20,665 nt of DNA from Paracoccaceae bacterium (GTDB taxonomy: Bacteria; Pseudomonadota; Alphaproteobacteria; Rhodobacterales; Rhodobacteraceae). Both the position numbers and the translations under genes were made by a program. Positions 13,306-20,665 of the stretch are shown here, one piece after another. The DNA lies in assembly GCA_027069385.1 (NCBI GenBank), contig JALXER010000158.1, forward strand, positions 1 to 20,665. The letters run 5' to 3'. The notes under the pieces were generated by a model. That model was not told the DNA's origin and did no database searches. It saw only the letters and a list, made by a program, of their open reading frames with translations. How positions within the stretch are numbered: the first letter of the stretch is position 1; every line of letters starts with the position of its first letter.

Positions 13306-14277
13306 GTGAAAACCGGTATTCTGCTGATCAACCTCGGGTCGCCCGATGCAACGGATTTCCGCTCTGTCCGGCGCTATCTGAAACAATTCCTGTCCGACAA
13401 GCGCGTGATAGAGGCACGCGGTCCGCTGTGGTGGCTGGTCTTTCACGGCATCATTCTGACCCGACGCCCCAAAAGCGCCGGTCGCGCCTATGCCAGCATC
13501 TGGAACCGGTCGCTGGATGAATCGCCGCTAAAAGTCACGACCCGGGCGCAGGCGGGCGCGCTGGCCTCCCGTTTTGCGCACCGGCCCGACGTGGTGGTGG
13601 AATGGGCGATGCGCTATGGCGCGCCCTCGATCGATGCGGGGATCACGGCCCTGACCGCGCAGGACTGTGCGCGCATCGTGTTGTTTCCGCTTTATCCGCA
13701 ATACAGCGCCAGCACTACGGCAACCGCGCTGGACTGCGCCTATGACAGCCTGAAACGGATGCGCAACCAGCCCGGCATTTGCACCGTACCGCCCTATTTC
13801 GATCACCCCGACTATATTGCCGCACTTGCCGACCGCATTCGCACCCATCATGCGGGGCTGGACTGGGTGCCCGAGATCACGCTCGCCTCTTTTCACGGAG
13901 TACCGCGCCGGTTTGTTACGCAGGGCGACCCCTATCAAACACAGGTGGAAATCACCACAAGCTTGCTGCGCAAGGCGCTGGGGCTAACGGCAGCACAAAT
14001 GCCCCTGACCTATCAGTCACGGTCGCGCCGCATCGAATGGCTGACCCCCGAGACCGAGGCAACCTTGCAGGAACTGGCCCGAAGCGGCGTGCAAAACCTG
14101 TCTGTCGTCGCGCCCGGCTTTGCCGCCGATTGTCTGGAAACGCTGGAAGAGTTGCAAATACGCGCCGCAAAGGTATTTCTGGATGCGGGCGGAACCCGCT
14201 TCACCATGGTGCCCGCGCTAAACGATACACCGCGCGCGATCGACCTGCTGGAAACCCTGATCCGCGCCCATATTTAG
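13306..14277 (+). CDS. hemH: Ferrochelatase
   Basis: This 323-aa protein inserts Fe2+ into protoporphyrin IX, the last step of heme b synthesis. The N-terminus GILLINLGSPD, the FPLYPQYSASTTAT block, the catalytic His197 in ASFHGVP, the GDPY motif (207-210) and Glu278 in DCLETLEE are all family signatures, and the length is normal for bacterial HemH. The start is GTG, 6 bases after the regulator's stop, so the two genes are co-transcribed. Placement under an FNR-type regulator beside at least ten predicted c-type hemes plus b hemes suggests it supplies extra heme when the respiratory cluster is on; it may be a second copy beside a housekeeping hemH elsewhere. Confidence 0.95.
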   Translation: MKTGILLINLGSPDATDFRSVRRYLKQFLSDKRVIEARGPLWWLVFHGIILTRRPKSAGRAYASIWNRSLDESPLKVTTRAQAGALASRFAHRPDVVVEWAMRYGAPSIDAGITALTAQDCARIVLFPLYPQYSASTTATALDCAYDSLKRMRNQPGICTVPPYFDHPDYIAALADRIRTHHAGLDWVPEITLASFHGVPRRFVTQGDPYQTQVEITTSLLRKALGLTAAQMPLTYQSRSRRIEWLTPETEATLQELARSGVQNLSVVAPGFAADCLETLEELQIRAAKVFLDAGGTRFTMVPALNDTPRAIDLLETLIRAHI

Positions 14278-14353
14278 CCCGATCCGTTAAATCCCCCCTC
14301 TACATCCGCCGATAATCCGGTTAACAAGGGGAAAATTCTAAGGGGGAACCGGC

Positions 14354-15139
14354 ATGGCGCTGCGTGTTTGTACATGGAACATCAATTCTATCCGCTTGCG
14401 CGAGGACATCGTGCTGAAGCTGCTGCGCGAGGAATCCCCCGATGTGCTGTGCCTGCAAGAATGCAAATCGCCGCTGGAACTGATGCCTCAGGCCGGATTT
14501 GCCGAGCTGGGCTATGCGCTGATCGGGCGCGGGCAAAAGGGCTATAACGGCGTGGCGATCCTGTCGCGCCTGCCGATGACGGATGCGGGCCACCGCGACT
14601 TTTGCGCCAGGGGCGATGCGCGCCATGTGGCCGGACGGCTGGCGGACGGCACGGTGATTCACAATTTCTATGTGCCCGCCGGTGGCGACAAGCCCGACCG
14701 CGAAATCAACGAGAAATTCGGCCATAAGCTCGATTTCCTGACCGAGATGCGCGACTGGTTCGGGGCGCAAAAGCCGACGCGCTCTATTCTGGTGGGCGAC
14801 CTGAATATCGCGCCGCTGCCCGATGATGTGTGGTCGCACAAGCAATTGCTGAAAATCGTGTCGCACACGCCTATCGAGGTCGATCACCTGAACGCGGTGA
14901 TGCAGGCCGGCGAGTGGGTGGATATTTCCCGTCAGGACATCCCCGAAGGCAAGCTTTACAGTTGGTGGTCTTACCGGGCCAAGGATTGGAGCAAGGCCGA
15001 CAAGGGGCGGCGGCTTGATCATATCTGGGCCACGCCCGACATCGCGCCCAAGGCCCATTCCACCAAGGTGCTACGCGAGGCGCGCGGCTGGGAGCGCCCT
15101 TCGGACCACGCCCCGACCTTCGCGAGCTTTGACCTGTGA
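14354..15139 (+). CDS. xthA: Exodeoxyribonuclease III (AP endonuclease)
   Basis: This 261-aa protein of the exonuclease III/APE1 family cleaves DNA at abasic sites and removes 3' blocking groups in base excision repair. Visible motifs are WNINSIR with Asn9, LQECK with metal-binding Glu36, NFYVPAGG, GDLNIAP with Asp149 and Asn151, the LDHIW block (221-225) and the terminal SDHAPTFASF with Asp251-His252. The start ATG follows AAGGGGG. Its stop overlaps the next gene's GTG start as GTGA, indicating translational coupling. The gene is 76 bases from hemH, with no clear terminator between them. Confidence 0.94.
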   Translation: MALRVCTWNINSIRLREDIVLKLLREESPDVLCLQECKSPLELMPQAGFAELGYALIGRGQKGYNGVAILSRLPMTDAGHRDFCARGDARHVAGRLADGTVIHNFYVPAGGDKPDREINEKFGHKLDFLTEMRDWFGAQKPTRSILVGDLNIAPLPDDVWSHKQLLKIVSHTPIEVDHLNAVMQAGEWVDISRQDIPEGKLYSWWSYRAKDWSKADKGRRLDHIWATPDIAPKAHSTKVLREARGWERPSDHAPTFASFDL

Positions 15140-15879
15140 TCGAAGCGGCGAAAACCGGCTTTACCGGCCGGATCACCCTGAACCGCCCCGAGGCGCATAA
15201 TGCCCTGACCCGCGCGGCCATGGCCGACATTACGCAGGTGCTGCAAGGCTGGGCCGACAGCGATATCCGCGCGGTGGTCATCACCGGCACCGGACGCAGC
15301 TTTTGCTCGGGTGCGTCGCTGGACGAGCTGGGCGATGGCGGCTGGGATGACAACCCGCTCAACCTGCTTTGCGCCACCGTAGAGGCGTTTCACGCGCCGG
15401 TTATCGCGGCGCTGAATGGCGGGGTGTTTGGCGGCGGCGTCGATCTGGCGCTGGCCTGTGATTTTCGCATCGGAGTGCAGGGGATGAAAATGTTCGTGCC
15501 CCCCGCGCGGCTCGGCATCCACTACGAATCCGCCGGAATCGCGCGCGCCGTGCAGCGGCTGGGCGCGCAAATGGCGCGGCGGGTGTTTTTGCTGGCGGAA
15601 ACCTTTGACGACAATGCCCTGCTGGCCAACGGCTTTGTCGATGATCTGGTGCCGCCCGCACAACTGCCCGAGCGCGCCGCAGATATGGCACAAACGCTGG
15701 CCGGTCTGGCCCCCTTGGCCGTGCAGGGGATGAAACAGACCATTCTGGAGGCCAGCCAGAACCGGCTGGACAAAGACGCGGCGCAAGCGCGGGTGCGGGC
15801 CTGTTTTGCCTCTGCCGACCACGCCGAGGGGCTGGCCGCCATGCAGGAAAAACGCCCGCCTGTGTTTAAGGGGCGCTAG
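15136..15879 (+). CDS. Enoyl-CoA hydratase/isomerase family protein
   Basis: This 247-aa crotonase-fold protein has the oxyanion-hole blocks GRSFCSGASLDEL (residues 54-66) and AALNGGVFGGGVDLALACDFRI (91-112). The two catalytic glutamates of true enoyl-CoA hydratases are not in place: the first position is Asp103 and the second falls in an Ala/Arg context (PPARLG). So its reaction on an acyl-CoA thioester cannot be told from sequence; isomerase, hydrolase or hydratase are all possible. The GTG start overlaps the xthA stop by four bases. Confidence 0.85.
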   Translation: MIEAAKTGFTGRITLNRPEAHNALTRAAMADITQVLQGWADSDIRAVVITGTGRSFCSGASLDELGDGGWDDNPLNLLCATVEAFHAPVIAALNGGVFGGGVDLALACDFRIGVQGMKMFVPPARLGIHYESAGIARAVQRLGAQMARRVFLLAETFDDNALLANGFVDDLVPPAQLPERAADMAQTLAGLAPLAVQGMKQTILEASQNRLDKDAAQARVRACFASADHAEGLAAMQEKRPPVFKGR

Positions 15880-15984
15880 CGCGCATCGGCATGAACATGC
15901 CAGTGCGGCAAATATCCGGTTTGTCCACCCGGGCAACCGGCCTATGCTGGGTGTGTTGTCGTTTATTTACAGGAGCATTTCATC

Positions 15985-17667
15985 ATGCAAAAATTCATTT
16001 TCCCGACTGCCTTTTTCCTTTGTTCCACCGCCGCGATGGCCGAAACCTTTACGCTGGAAAGCAAGATCGCCGAGGTTACGGTCTATCCGCAAGGGGCCAG
16101 CATTACCCGCACCGTTGCCTTTGATCTGCCCGCCGGACGCCATCAACTGATCATCCCCGATATCCCGGATGACATACGCGGCGAAAGCCTGCAAATCCTG
16201 CCGTCGGACGGGCTGGAATTCGGCGCGCTTGGCGTGCGCGACCAGCGATTGCCCCCCGATGACCGCGAAAACCCTGACCGCCTGCTGGTGCAGGCGCATA
16301 TCGACCGGGTGCAGGCCGAAATTACCGAGAAACAGCAAAGCATCGGCCGGATCAACGCCCGAATAGAGGCCGCCAACGCCCGCATCGATTTTCTGGATGC
16401 ACTTGGCCAACAGCAGGCCGAAAATGCCGTTGGCGCGATGGAGTCCGGCACCGTATCGGTGGAAACCCTGACCGCCATGGTCGGGCTGGTTGGTTCCGAG
16501 ACCCTGAATGCCAAGATGGACATCCAGTCGGCGCGCGAAGAAATCGCCGCCGTTCAGATGGAGCTTGCCGACCTGCAAGAAGAATTGCGCGACCTGCAAA
16601 CGCGGCTTGAATCGGTGGGCCTGCCGCCCTATCCGCGCTTGATCGCCAGTATCGATGTCTTTGTGCCCGAAGCCGTTTCAGGGCATTTCGAGATCAGCTA
16701 TCAGGGCGCACGGTTTTCAGGCTGGACTCCGGTTTATGATCTGTATCTGGATCAGGACTCCGGCACCCTGCATGTGGACCGCAAGGTGGTGATCCAGCAA
16801 TCCACCGGCGAGGAATGGGCCGATGCGTTGATCAGCGTTTCGACCTCGCGCCCCAGCGAGCAATCGCAAATGCCCGAAATCGGGGCGCAGCGGGCCTTTT
16901 ATTATACCCCTCAGGTGATCGACGCTTTCCCGACCTCGGGAGGTGGCGCCGTGATGGGATATAACGATACCAGCCGCGTGATGGCCGCACCCATGGTTGC
17001 CGTAGTCGAGCCGGACATGTCGGTCGGGGTCGAATATCAGGGGGTGACGGCGGTGTATCGCCTGCCCGAAGGCACCATTGTGCCCGGTGACGACCAACCG
17101 GCGATGATCACGGTGGGTGGCACGGATTTCGACGCGGACCTTTCGGCGCAGGTCAATATGCAGGCCCGCAGCACCGATGTGTTTTTGATGGCCAGCTTTA
17201 CCAACACCGACGCGCAACCGTTTTTACCCGGTGAAATGTCGTTCTATCGCGACGGGGCGTTTGTCGGGGCTCAACGGGCCTCGGGGTTTATTGCCCCCGA
17301 CACAGAGGCCTCGTTCGGGTTCGGTGTCATCGACGGGTTCAGCGCCAAGCGCGTTACCCGAAACCGGCAGGACGGTGAATCCGGCGTGCTGACCACCAGC
17401 AACGAACGGATCGAGGAATACGAACTGCAACTGGAAAACCGCTCGGGGCAGGACTGGGATGTGACGGTTTTCGACCGTGTGCCCTATTCGGAACAGGAAG
17501 AATTGCAGATCGACTATGCCGCGCGCCCACGCCCCGATCAGGTGGATGTGGATGGAAAACGCGGGGTGATGGCGTGGAATTTCCGCCTGAATGCCAACGA
17601 ATCGCAGGATATCCGGCTTTCCTATACCCTGACATGGCCCGTCGAAACCGAGCTTTCGTTCAATTGA
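15985..17667 (+). CDS. Exported MuiA-family protein (DUF4140/DUF4139)
   Basis: This 560-aa protein has a Sec signal peptide (MQKFIFPTAF...AMA, cleavage near residue 19). An N-terminal beta domain begins EVTVYPQGASITRT, typical of the DUF4140 part of MuiA-like proteins. A long coiled coil with heptad-like charged residues follows (about 90-205). The C-terminal DUF4139 region contains VYDLYLD, VQQSTGEEW-like and LENRSGQDWDVTVFDRVPYSE blocks and ends with YTLTWP. The family is named for a mucoidy-inhibition phenotype; biochemical function is unknown. AGGAG precedes the start. It is separated by 105 bases from the crotonase gene and is probably independently transcribed. Confidence 0.85.
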   Translation: MQKFIFPTAFFLCSTAAMAETFTLESKIAEVTVYPQGASITRTVAFDLPAGRHQLIIPDIPDDIRGESLQILPSDGLEFGALGVRDQRLPPDDRENPDRLLVQAHIDRVQAEITEKQQSIGRINARIEAANARIDFLDALGQQQAENAVGAMESGTVSVETLTAMVGLVGSETLNAKMDIQSAREEIAAVQMELADLQEELRDLQTRLESVGLPPYPRLIASIDVFVPEAVSGHFEISYQGARFSGWTPVYDLYLDQDSGTLHVDRKVVIQQSTGEEWADALISVSTSRPSEQSQMPEIGAQRAFYYTPQVIDAFPTSGGGAVMGYNDTSRVMAAPMVAVVEPDMSVGVEYQGVTAVYRLPEGTIVPGDDQPAMITVGGTDFDADLSAQVNMQARSTDVFLMASFTNTDAQPFLPGEMSFYRDGAFVGAQRASGFIAPDTEASFGFGVIDGFSAKRVTRNRQDGESGVLTTSNERIEEYELQLENRSGQDWDVTVFDRVPYSEQEELQIDYAARPRPDQVDVDGKRGVMAWNFRLNANESQDIRLSYTLTWPVETELSFN

Positions 17668-17970
17668 CCCGTGCGGCGTTAGGGGGCCGTTAACCAGTCA
17701 AACCGCAAATGTCACGCAGGCGACACCGGCAGCCATTACCGGTGCTATGCTGGAATTGTTCAAAGTGGTTCATGCCGAGTTAAACAGTTTTATCGTAGTT
17801 CGTATGACTCCAATTGGAATAAAGCAAAGTTGCAATTCCCCTTGGCGGCGGGAAGAGCTTTCATGGCGGCGGAAAGTGGATTGTTGGAACCCACAGGCGC
17901 TGGACTGCTTTGAACAGCGATTTTAACCTTCGGGATTGCGCATTGGCCATTTGCGCGATACCGTTATGGC
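17668..17970. other. Non-coding gap between the MuiA-family gene and the Crp/Fnr gene
   Basis: No convincing gene is seen in these 303 bases. A CACCGG/CCGGTG stem (17724-17744, 9-base loop) lacks a T-run and could be a weak stop signal. Near 17843-17875 the phrase GGCGGCGG occurs twice in similar context, an imperfect direct repeat. There is no clear FNR-type box. The promoter of the downstream regulator must lie here but I could not place it. Confidence 0.4.
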
Positions 17971-18675
17971 ATGCCTATCAAATTGGAAAACTCGGTTCGA
18001 TTCCCCCACCTGCTCAAAGCGGATTTTTTAAAGAACCTGGCTCCGGATTTTCAAAAGAGTATCCTGAACCAATGTGCGGTGCTGACCTTTGACAGTACCA
18101 AACCGGTACTGATGCAAGGCGGCCCGTCGGACGGCATGTATATTGTTGCACACGGGGTTGTCAGCATTCATTATCTTGGCCCGCGCGGGCAACGGGTTTT
18201 TGTGACCCGCGAAGAGACCGGTAGCGTTTTTGGCGATCTGGAAGCCATCGCGGGCAAGCCCTGTGCCGCCAGTTGCGAGGCAACAAAAAACACCACGCTG
18301 CTATTCTGCCCCACACCACTGCTGTTTTCCCACCTGAAATCGGTGGTATTCGTGCAAAACCTGATGGCTATTCTCCATGCCCGGCTAGAGAGCGACAATG
18401 TGTTCAAACTGGTTGATCATTGCAGCCCCGTGACCCAGCGCCTGTGTTCGTACCTGCATTTTCTGTCCAGAAACAACAGCCGGATCAACGAAACGCAATC
18501 CTATCTGGCCGAGGTGGTCCGCTGCTCGCGCCAGACCATCAACAAGGAACTGGGCAAGCTGCGCAATCTGGGGATCATCAGCCTGCAAAGCCGCACGGTC
18601 ATCATTGAAGATCGCGAAAGGCTGGCGGAAATGTCGGATCACACCGACGACGATTACCTAGTCGCGCGGAATTAG
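17971..18675 (+). CDS. Crp/Fnr-family transcription regulator
   Basis: This 234-aa protein has a cyclic-nucleotide-binding-like N-terminal domain (GGPSDGMYIVAHGVVSIHY, GSVFGDLEAI) and a C-terminal helix-turn-helix (SYLAEVVRCSRQTINKELGKL). The recognition helix reads SRQTINK, not the ExxSR of FNR, so its DNA target should differ. Scattered cysteines (35, 98, 102, 113, 151, 159, 185) do not form the FNR cluster pattern. The ribosome site is poor. Its end overlaps the P450 gene tail-to-tail by 18 bases. It may regulate the P450/hydrolase pair, though nothing in sequence proves this. Confidence 0.85.
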   Translation: MPIKLENSVRFPHLLKADFLKNLAPDFQKSILNQCAVLTFDSTKPVLMQGGPSDGMYIVAHGVVSIHYLGPRGQRVFVTREETGSVFGDLEAIAGKPCAASCEATKNTTLLFCPTPLLFSHLKSVVFVQNLMAILHARLESDNVFKLVDHCSPVTQRLCSYLHFLSRNNSRINETQSYLAEVVRCSRQTINKELGKLRNLGIISLQSRTVIIEDRERLAEMSDHTDDDYLVARN

Positions 18676-20016
18676 GCGCAGCCATATCCCGTCTCTGGAA
18701 CGCACGGTCAGATAGGCGACCGGCACCGGATCCTTGCCTTTGATGGCCTCTATCCTGAAATGCCTGACCAGCATTGCCAGCAGCAACACCCCCTCGGCCA
18801 TGCCAAACCCCGCACCGGTGCATACCCTTGGTCCGGCGGAAAACGGGATATAGGCATCGCGCGCACATTGCTTGCCCGCATCGGTACCCCAGCGGTCGGG
18901 GTCGAACTCGTCGGGGCGCTCCCACAGGCGTTCATGGCGGTGCAGGTGCCAGGGCGACAGAATAACCATCGAGCCTTTCCTGACATCGCGGTCGCGGAAA
19001 TGCTCGTCGCGCTGCGCCTGACGCACCATCATCGGCACCGGCGGATACAGGCGCAGGGTCTCGCGGAAAACCGAGCGGGTAAAGGGCAGCTTTTTCAGCT
19101 GGGCAAACTGGATGGTGCTAAAATCGATCCCCGCGACCTCGGCGGCAAGCCGGTTTTGCACGCTTTCATCAAAAGCCAGCAGATAGAGCGCCCATGACAG
19201 CGCCGAGGCCGATGTTTCATGGCCGGCCAGAAAGAAAATCGCCACCTGGTCCACCATTTCCGGCCCGTCGAATTTACGGCCGGTTTCGGGGTCGGTGGCG
19301 GTCATGATCTTGGTGGCCAGATCGTCGGGCGCGGTGCCCGCATCGATCAGCTTTTGGCGCGACTCGACCAGCCCGGTCAGCAACCCGCGAATTTTCATCG
19401 CGGCACGGTTAGAGGCGTTGGACCGAAAGCGCGGCACCCATTTGGGCATTTGCAGCAGGCCGGGCAGGTTCCAGAGCGGCTGGCTACGCTGGTAATCGCG
19501 AAAGGCGGTAAAAACCGCCGTTGCGGTTTCGTCGCCGATCGGGATGGAAAACAGGGTGCGGAAAATCACGTCGGCGGTCAGATGGGCGGTTTCGTACTCC
19601 ATCTCGATTTCGCCCCCCGCCGCCAACCGCTCCACCGCATCCAGACCGGCGGCGCGCATGGCCGGAAACGCATCTTTCAGCCGTCCGCCCTCGAATGCCG
19701 GATCAATGATGCGGCGCTGTTGCTTCCAGACCTCGCCATTGGTGACAAACACCGAGTTGCCCAGCAGCTTGATCAACGTGTCACGGATAACCGCCGATTT
19801 GGGGAAATCTTCGGGGCGCTTTTTCAGCACCAGATCGATCAGGTCGGGCTGGTTGATCAGGTAGGAGTGGAAAAACGGGGTTCTGGTTTCGGCCATCCAG
19901 GCACGATACAACCGGTCGGGCTGCGAGGCGAACATGTCTTGCTGAAAGCGTTTGATTCGCCCGATCAGCCCGACCCCGTCGGGGCACGAGGCGGGTTTAA
20001 CTGGGGTCTGGGGCAT
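18658..20016 (-). CDS. Cytochrome P450
   Basis: This 452-aa soluble-type P450 has the I-helix AGHETS oxygen-activation motif (264-269), the ExxR pair Glu319/Arg322 in ETLRLYPP, the aromatic PxxFxPxRW region (PDEFDPDRW, 368-376) and the heme loop FSAGPRVCTG with Cys399. No N-terminal membrane anchor is visible, so it should be cytoplasmic and need ferredoxin and a reductase, which are not encoded here. The PERF-like segment and overall pattern recall bacterial fatty-acid or terpene hydroxylases, but the substrate is unknown. I chose the ATG at 20016; a frame open to 20148 lies inside the upstream hydrolase gene. It overlaps that gene's stop by 20 bases, so the two are probably coupled. Confidence 0.9.
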   Translation of the reverse strand: MPQTPVKPASCPDGVGLIGRIKRFQQDMFASQPDRLYRAWMAETRTPFFHSYLINQPDLIDLVLKKRPEDFPKSAVIRDTLIKLLGNSVFVTNGEVWKQQRRIIDPAFEGGRLKDAFPAMRAAGLDAVERLAAGGEIEMEYETAHLTADVIFRTLFSIPIGDETATAVFTAFRDYQRSQPLWNLPGLLQMPKWVPRFRSNASNRAAMKIRGLLTGLVESRQKLIDAGTAPDDLATKIMTATDPETGRKFDGPEMVDQVAIFFLAGHETSASALSWALYLLAFDESVQNRLAAEVAGIDFSTIQFAQLKKLPFTRSVFRETLRLYPPVPMMVRQAQRDEHFRDRDVRKGSMVILSPWHLHRHERLWERPDEFDPDRWGTDAGKQCARDAYIPFSAGPRVCTGAGFGMAEGVLLLAMLVRHFRIEAIKGKDPVPVAYLTVRSRDGIWLRLIPRD

Positions 20017-20665
20017 CTTGCACACTCGTATGCTTGTTATAACAGCGCGTTCGCGCCGACGGCGAGTTTGCCGCCCCGCTAAACCGCTCTGCCAAGCGTA
20101 GCGGACCGGCGGTGATTGCGAAATAGTCATAAAGTCGCGGGCGTTCAAACGCCTTTAGATACTGGAAATGCTGGTCAAAAAACCGGTTCTTTTCGGCGGC
20201 ATAGCGCGCCGGATCCATGGTTTGCGAGAACGCCGCCGAATAGACCAGCGGGCCGGAATCGCCCGCGCCGCAGGTGGTGACCGGGTCGCACAGGGCAAAA
20301 CAGGCGCCGTCATTGGGGGCGCTGACATCGACCCAGTCAATCGTGCCGGACCGGCCCAGATCGCGCAGATTGCGGCGCAGGGATGTGGCGCGGGGCAGGC
20401 AGGCCACCATGGGAATCGCCTGCCCCAGCGTCAGCAGCGACAGGGTGGTTCCGGCAGGCAGGCCTTCGCGCTCCAACTCGGCCAGAATGTCCACCGCCAG
20501 TTGCGCCCCGATCGAATGGCCGACCACCAGCACCTCGTCATTACCCGCATCCAGCGCGGCACGAATGCGGGTCTTGAAGACATCCAGACGGGCGCGCATA
20601 TCGGGCGGGTAAGCGCGGGCATTCAGGGCGCAATAGGTATAAAGGTGCATCAGGTAATAGGCATA
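19997..20665 (-). CDS. Alpha/beta-hydrolase fold protein, N-terminus beyond the right edge
   Basis: The frame is open from the right edge to TAA at 19997, giving 222 visible residues; the ATG at 20650 is internal, because the open frame continues to the edge. The nucleophile elbow GHSIG sits after a beta-strand (EVLVVGHSIGAQLAVDIL), the mark of a serine hydrolase or lipase-like protein. Downstream His and Asp candidates cannot be assigned safely. Four Cys near CFALCDPVTTCGAGDSG are unusual. It overlaps the P450 start by 20 bases, so the pair is likely one transcript acting on one substrate class. Confidence 0.7.
   Translation of the reverse strand, partial: YAYYLMHLYTYCALNARAYPPDMRARLDVFKTRIRAALDAGNDEVLVVGHSIGAQLAVDILAELEREGLPAGTTLSLLTLGQAIPMVACLPRATSLRRNLRDLGRSGTIDWVDVSAPNDGACFALCDPVTTCGAGDSGPLVYSAAFSQTMDPARYAAEKNRFFDQHFQYLKAFERPRLYDYFAITAGPLRLAERFSGAANSPSARTRCYNKHTSVQDAPDPS

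Noticed and set aside
15888..15901. Inverted repeat GGCATGAACATGCC after the crotonase gene
   Set aside because: The loop is too short for a hairpin, there is no T-run, and no regulator can be linked to it.
17724..17744. Hairpin after the MuiA-family gene
   Set aside because: The stem is only 6 bp and lacks a following T-run, so it cannot be called a terminator with confidence.
1..20665. tRNA, rRNA, CRISPR array, insertion sequence or att site
   Set aside because: No repeat-spacer pattern, transposase, integrase or RNA gene was seen, so no mobile boundary can be claimed inside the window.

Overview
The window looks like a chromosomal or island segment from a marine-type alphaproteobacterium, most likely a Rhodobacterales/Roseobacter relative. 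This rests on a moderately high GC content, the character of the housekeeping genes (HemH, exonuclease III, a MuiA-family protein) and the TTGAC-N4-GTCAA boxes. No 16S or tRNA is present to confirm it. Apart from one plus-strand block (12532-18675), all genes are on the minus strand.

Left part (1-5230, minus strand): a four-gene respiratory operon, read right to left. It encodes two periplasmic di-heme peroxidase-like cytochromes, a Tat-exported Rieske protein and a large molybdopterin oxidoreductase cut by the left edge. The catalytic subunit resembles arsenite oxidase AioA but lacks the arsenite-binding histidine. Together with the two di-heme proteins this is the signature of the dissimilatory iodate reductase cluster idrA-idrB-idrP1-idrP2. 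The expected scheme is that IdrAB reduces iodate in the periplasm and IdrP1/P2 dispose of H2O2 or reactive iodine intermediates.

Middle part (5479-12401, minus strand): an electron-transport cluster that I do not recognise as a named system. It holds a 100-aa anchored protein, two microproteins of 40 and 42 aa, a CydA-like (bd family subunit I) integral membrane protein with no CydB partner, a membrane-anchored tri-heme cytochrome c with a tandem-duplicated domain, and a membrane-anchored protein joining three c-heme domains to an ethylbenzene-dehydrogenase-type heme-b domain. A YfdX-family periplasmic protein and a strong intrinsic terminator end it. My inference is a quinol:cytochrome c oxidoreductase that moves electrons from the quinol pool to the periplasmic iodate reductase and its peroxidases.

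Regulation: a FNR-type regulator with four suitably placed cysteines and an ExxSR recognition helix (12532-13299) is divergent from the middle cluster and shares an operon with ferrochelatase. FNR-type palindromes lie in the divergent promoter (two), before the microprotein/CydA-like genes and before the idr operon. This points to one oxygen-controlled regulon in which heme supply, electron conduit and terminal reductase are induced together.

Right part (14354-20665): ordinary genes, namely exonuclease III, an enoyl-CoA hydratase-fold protein, a MuiA-family (DUF4139) exported protein, a second Crp/Fnr-family regulator that lacks the FNR signature residues, and, convergent with it, a cytochrome P450 translationally overlapped by an alpha/beta-hydrolase gene that runs off the right edge.
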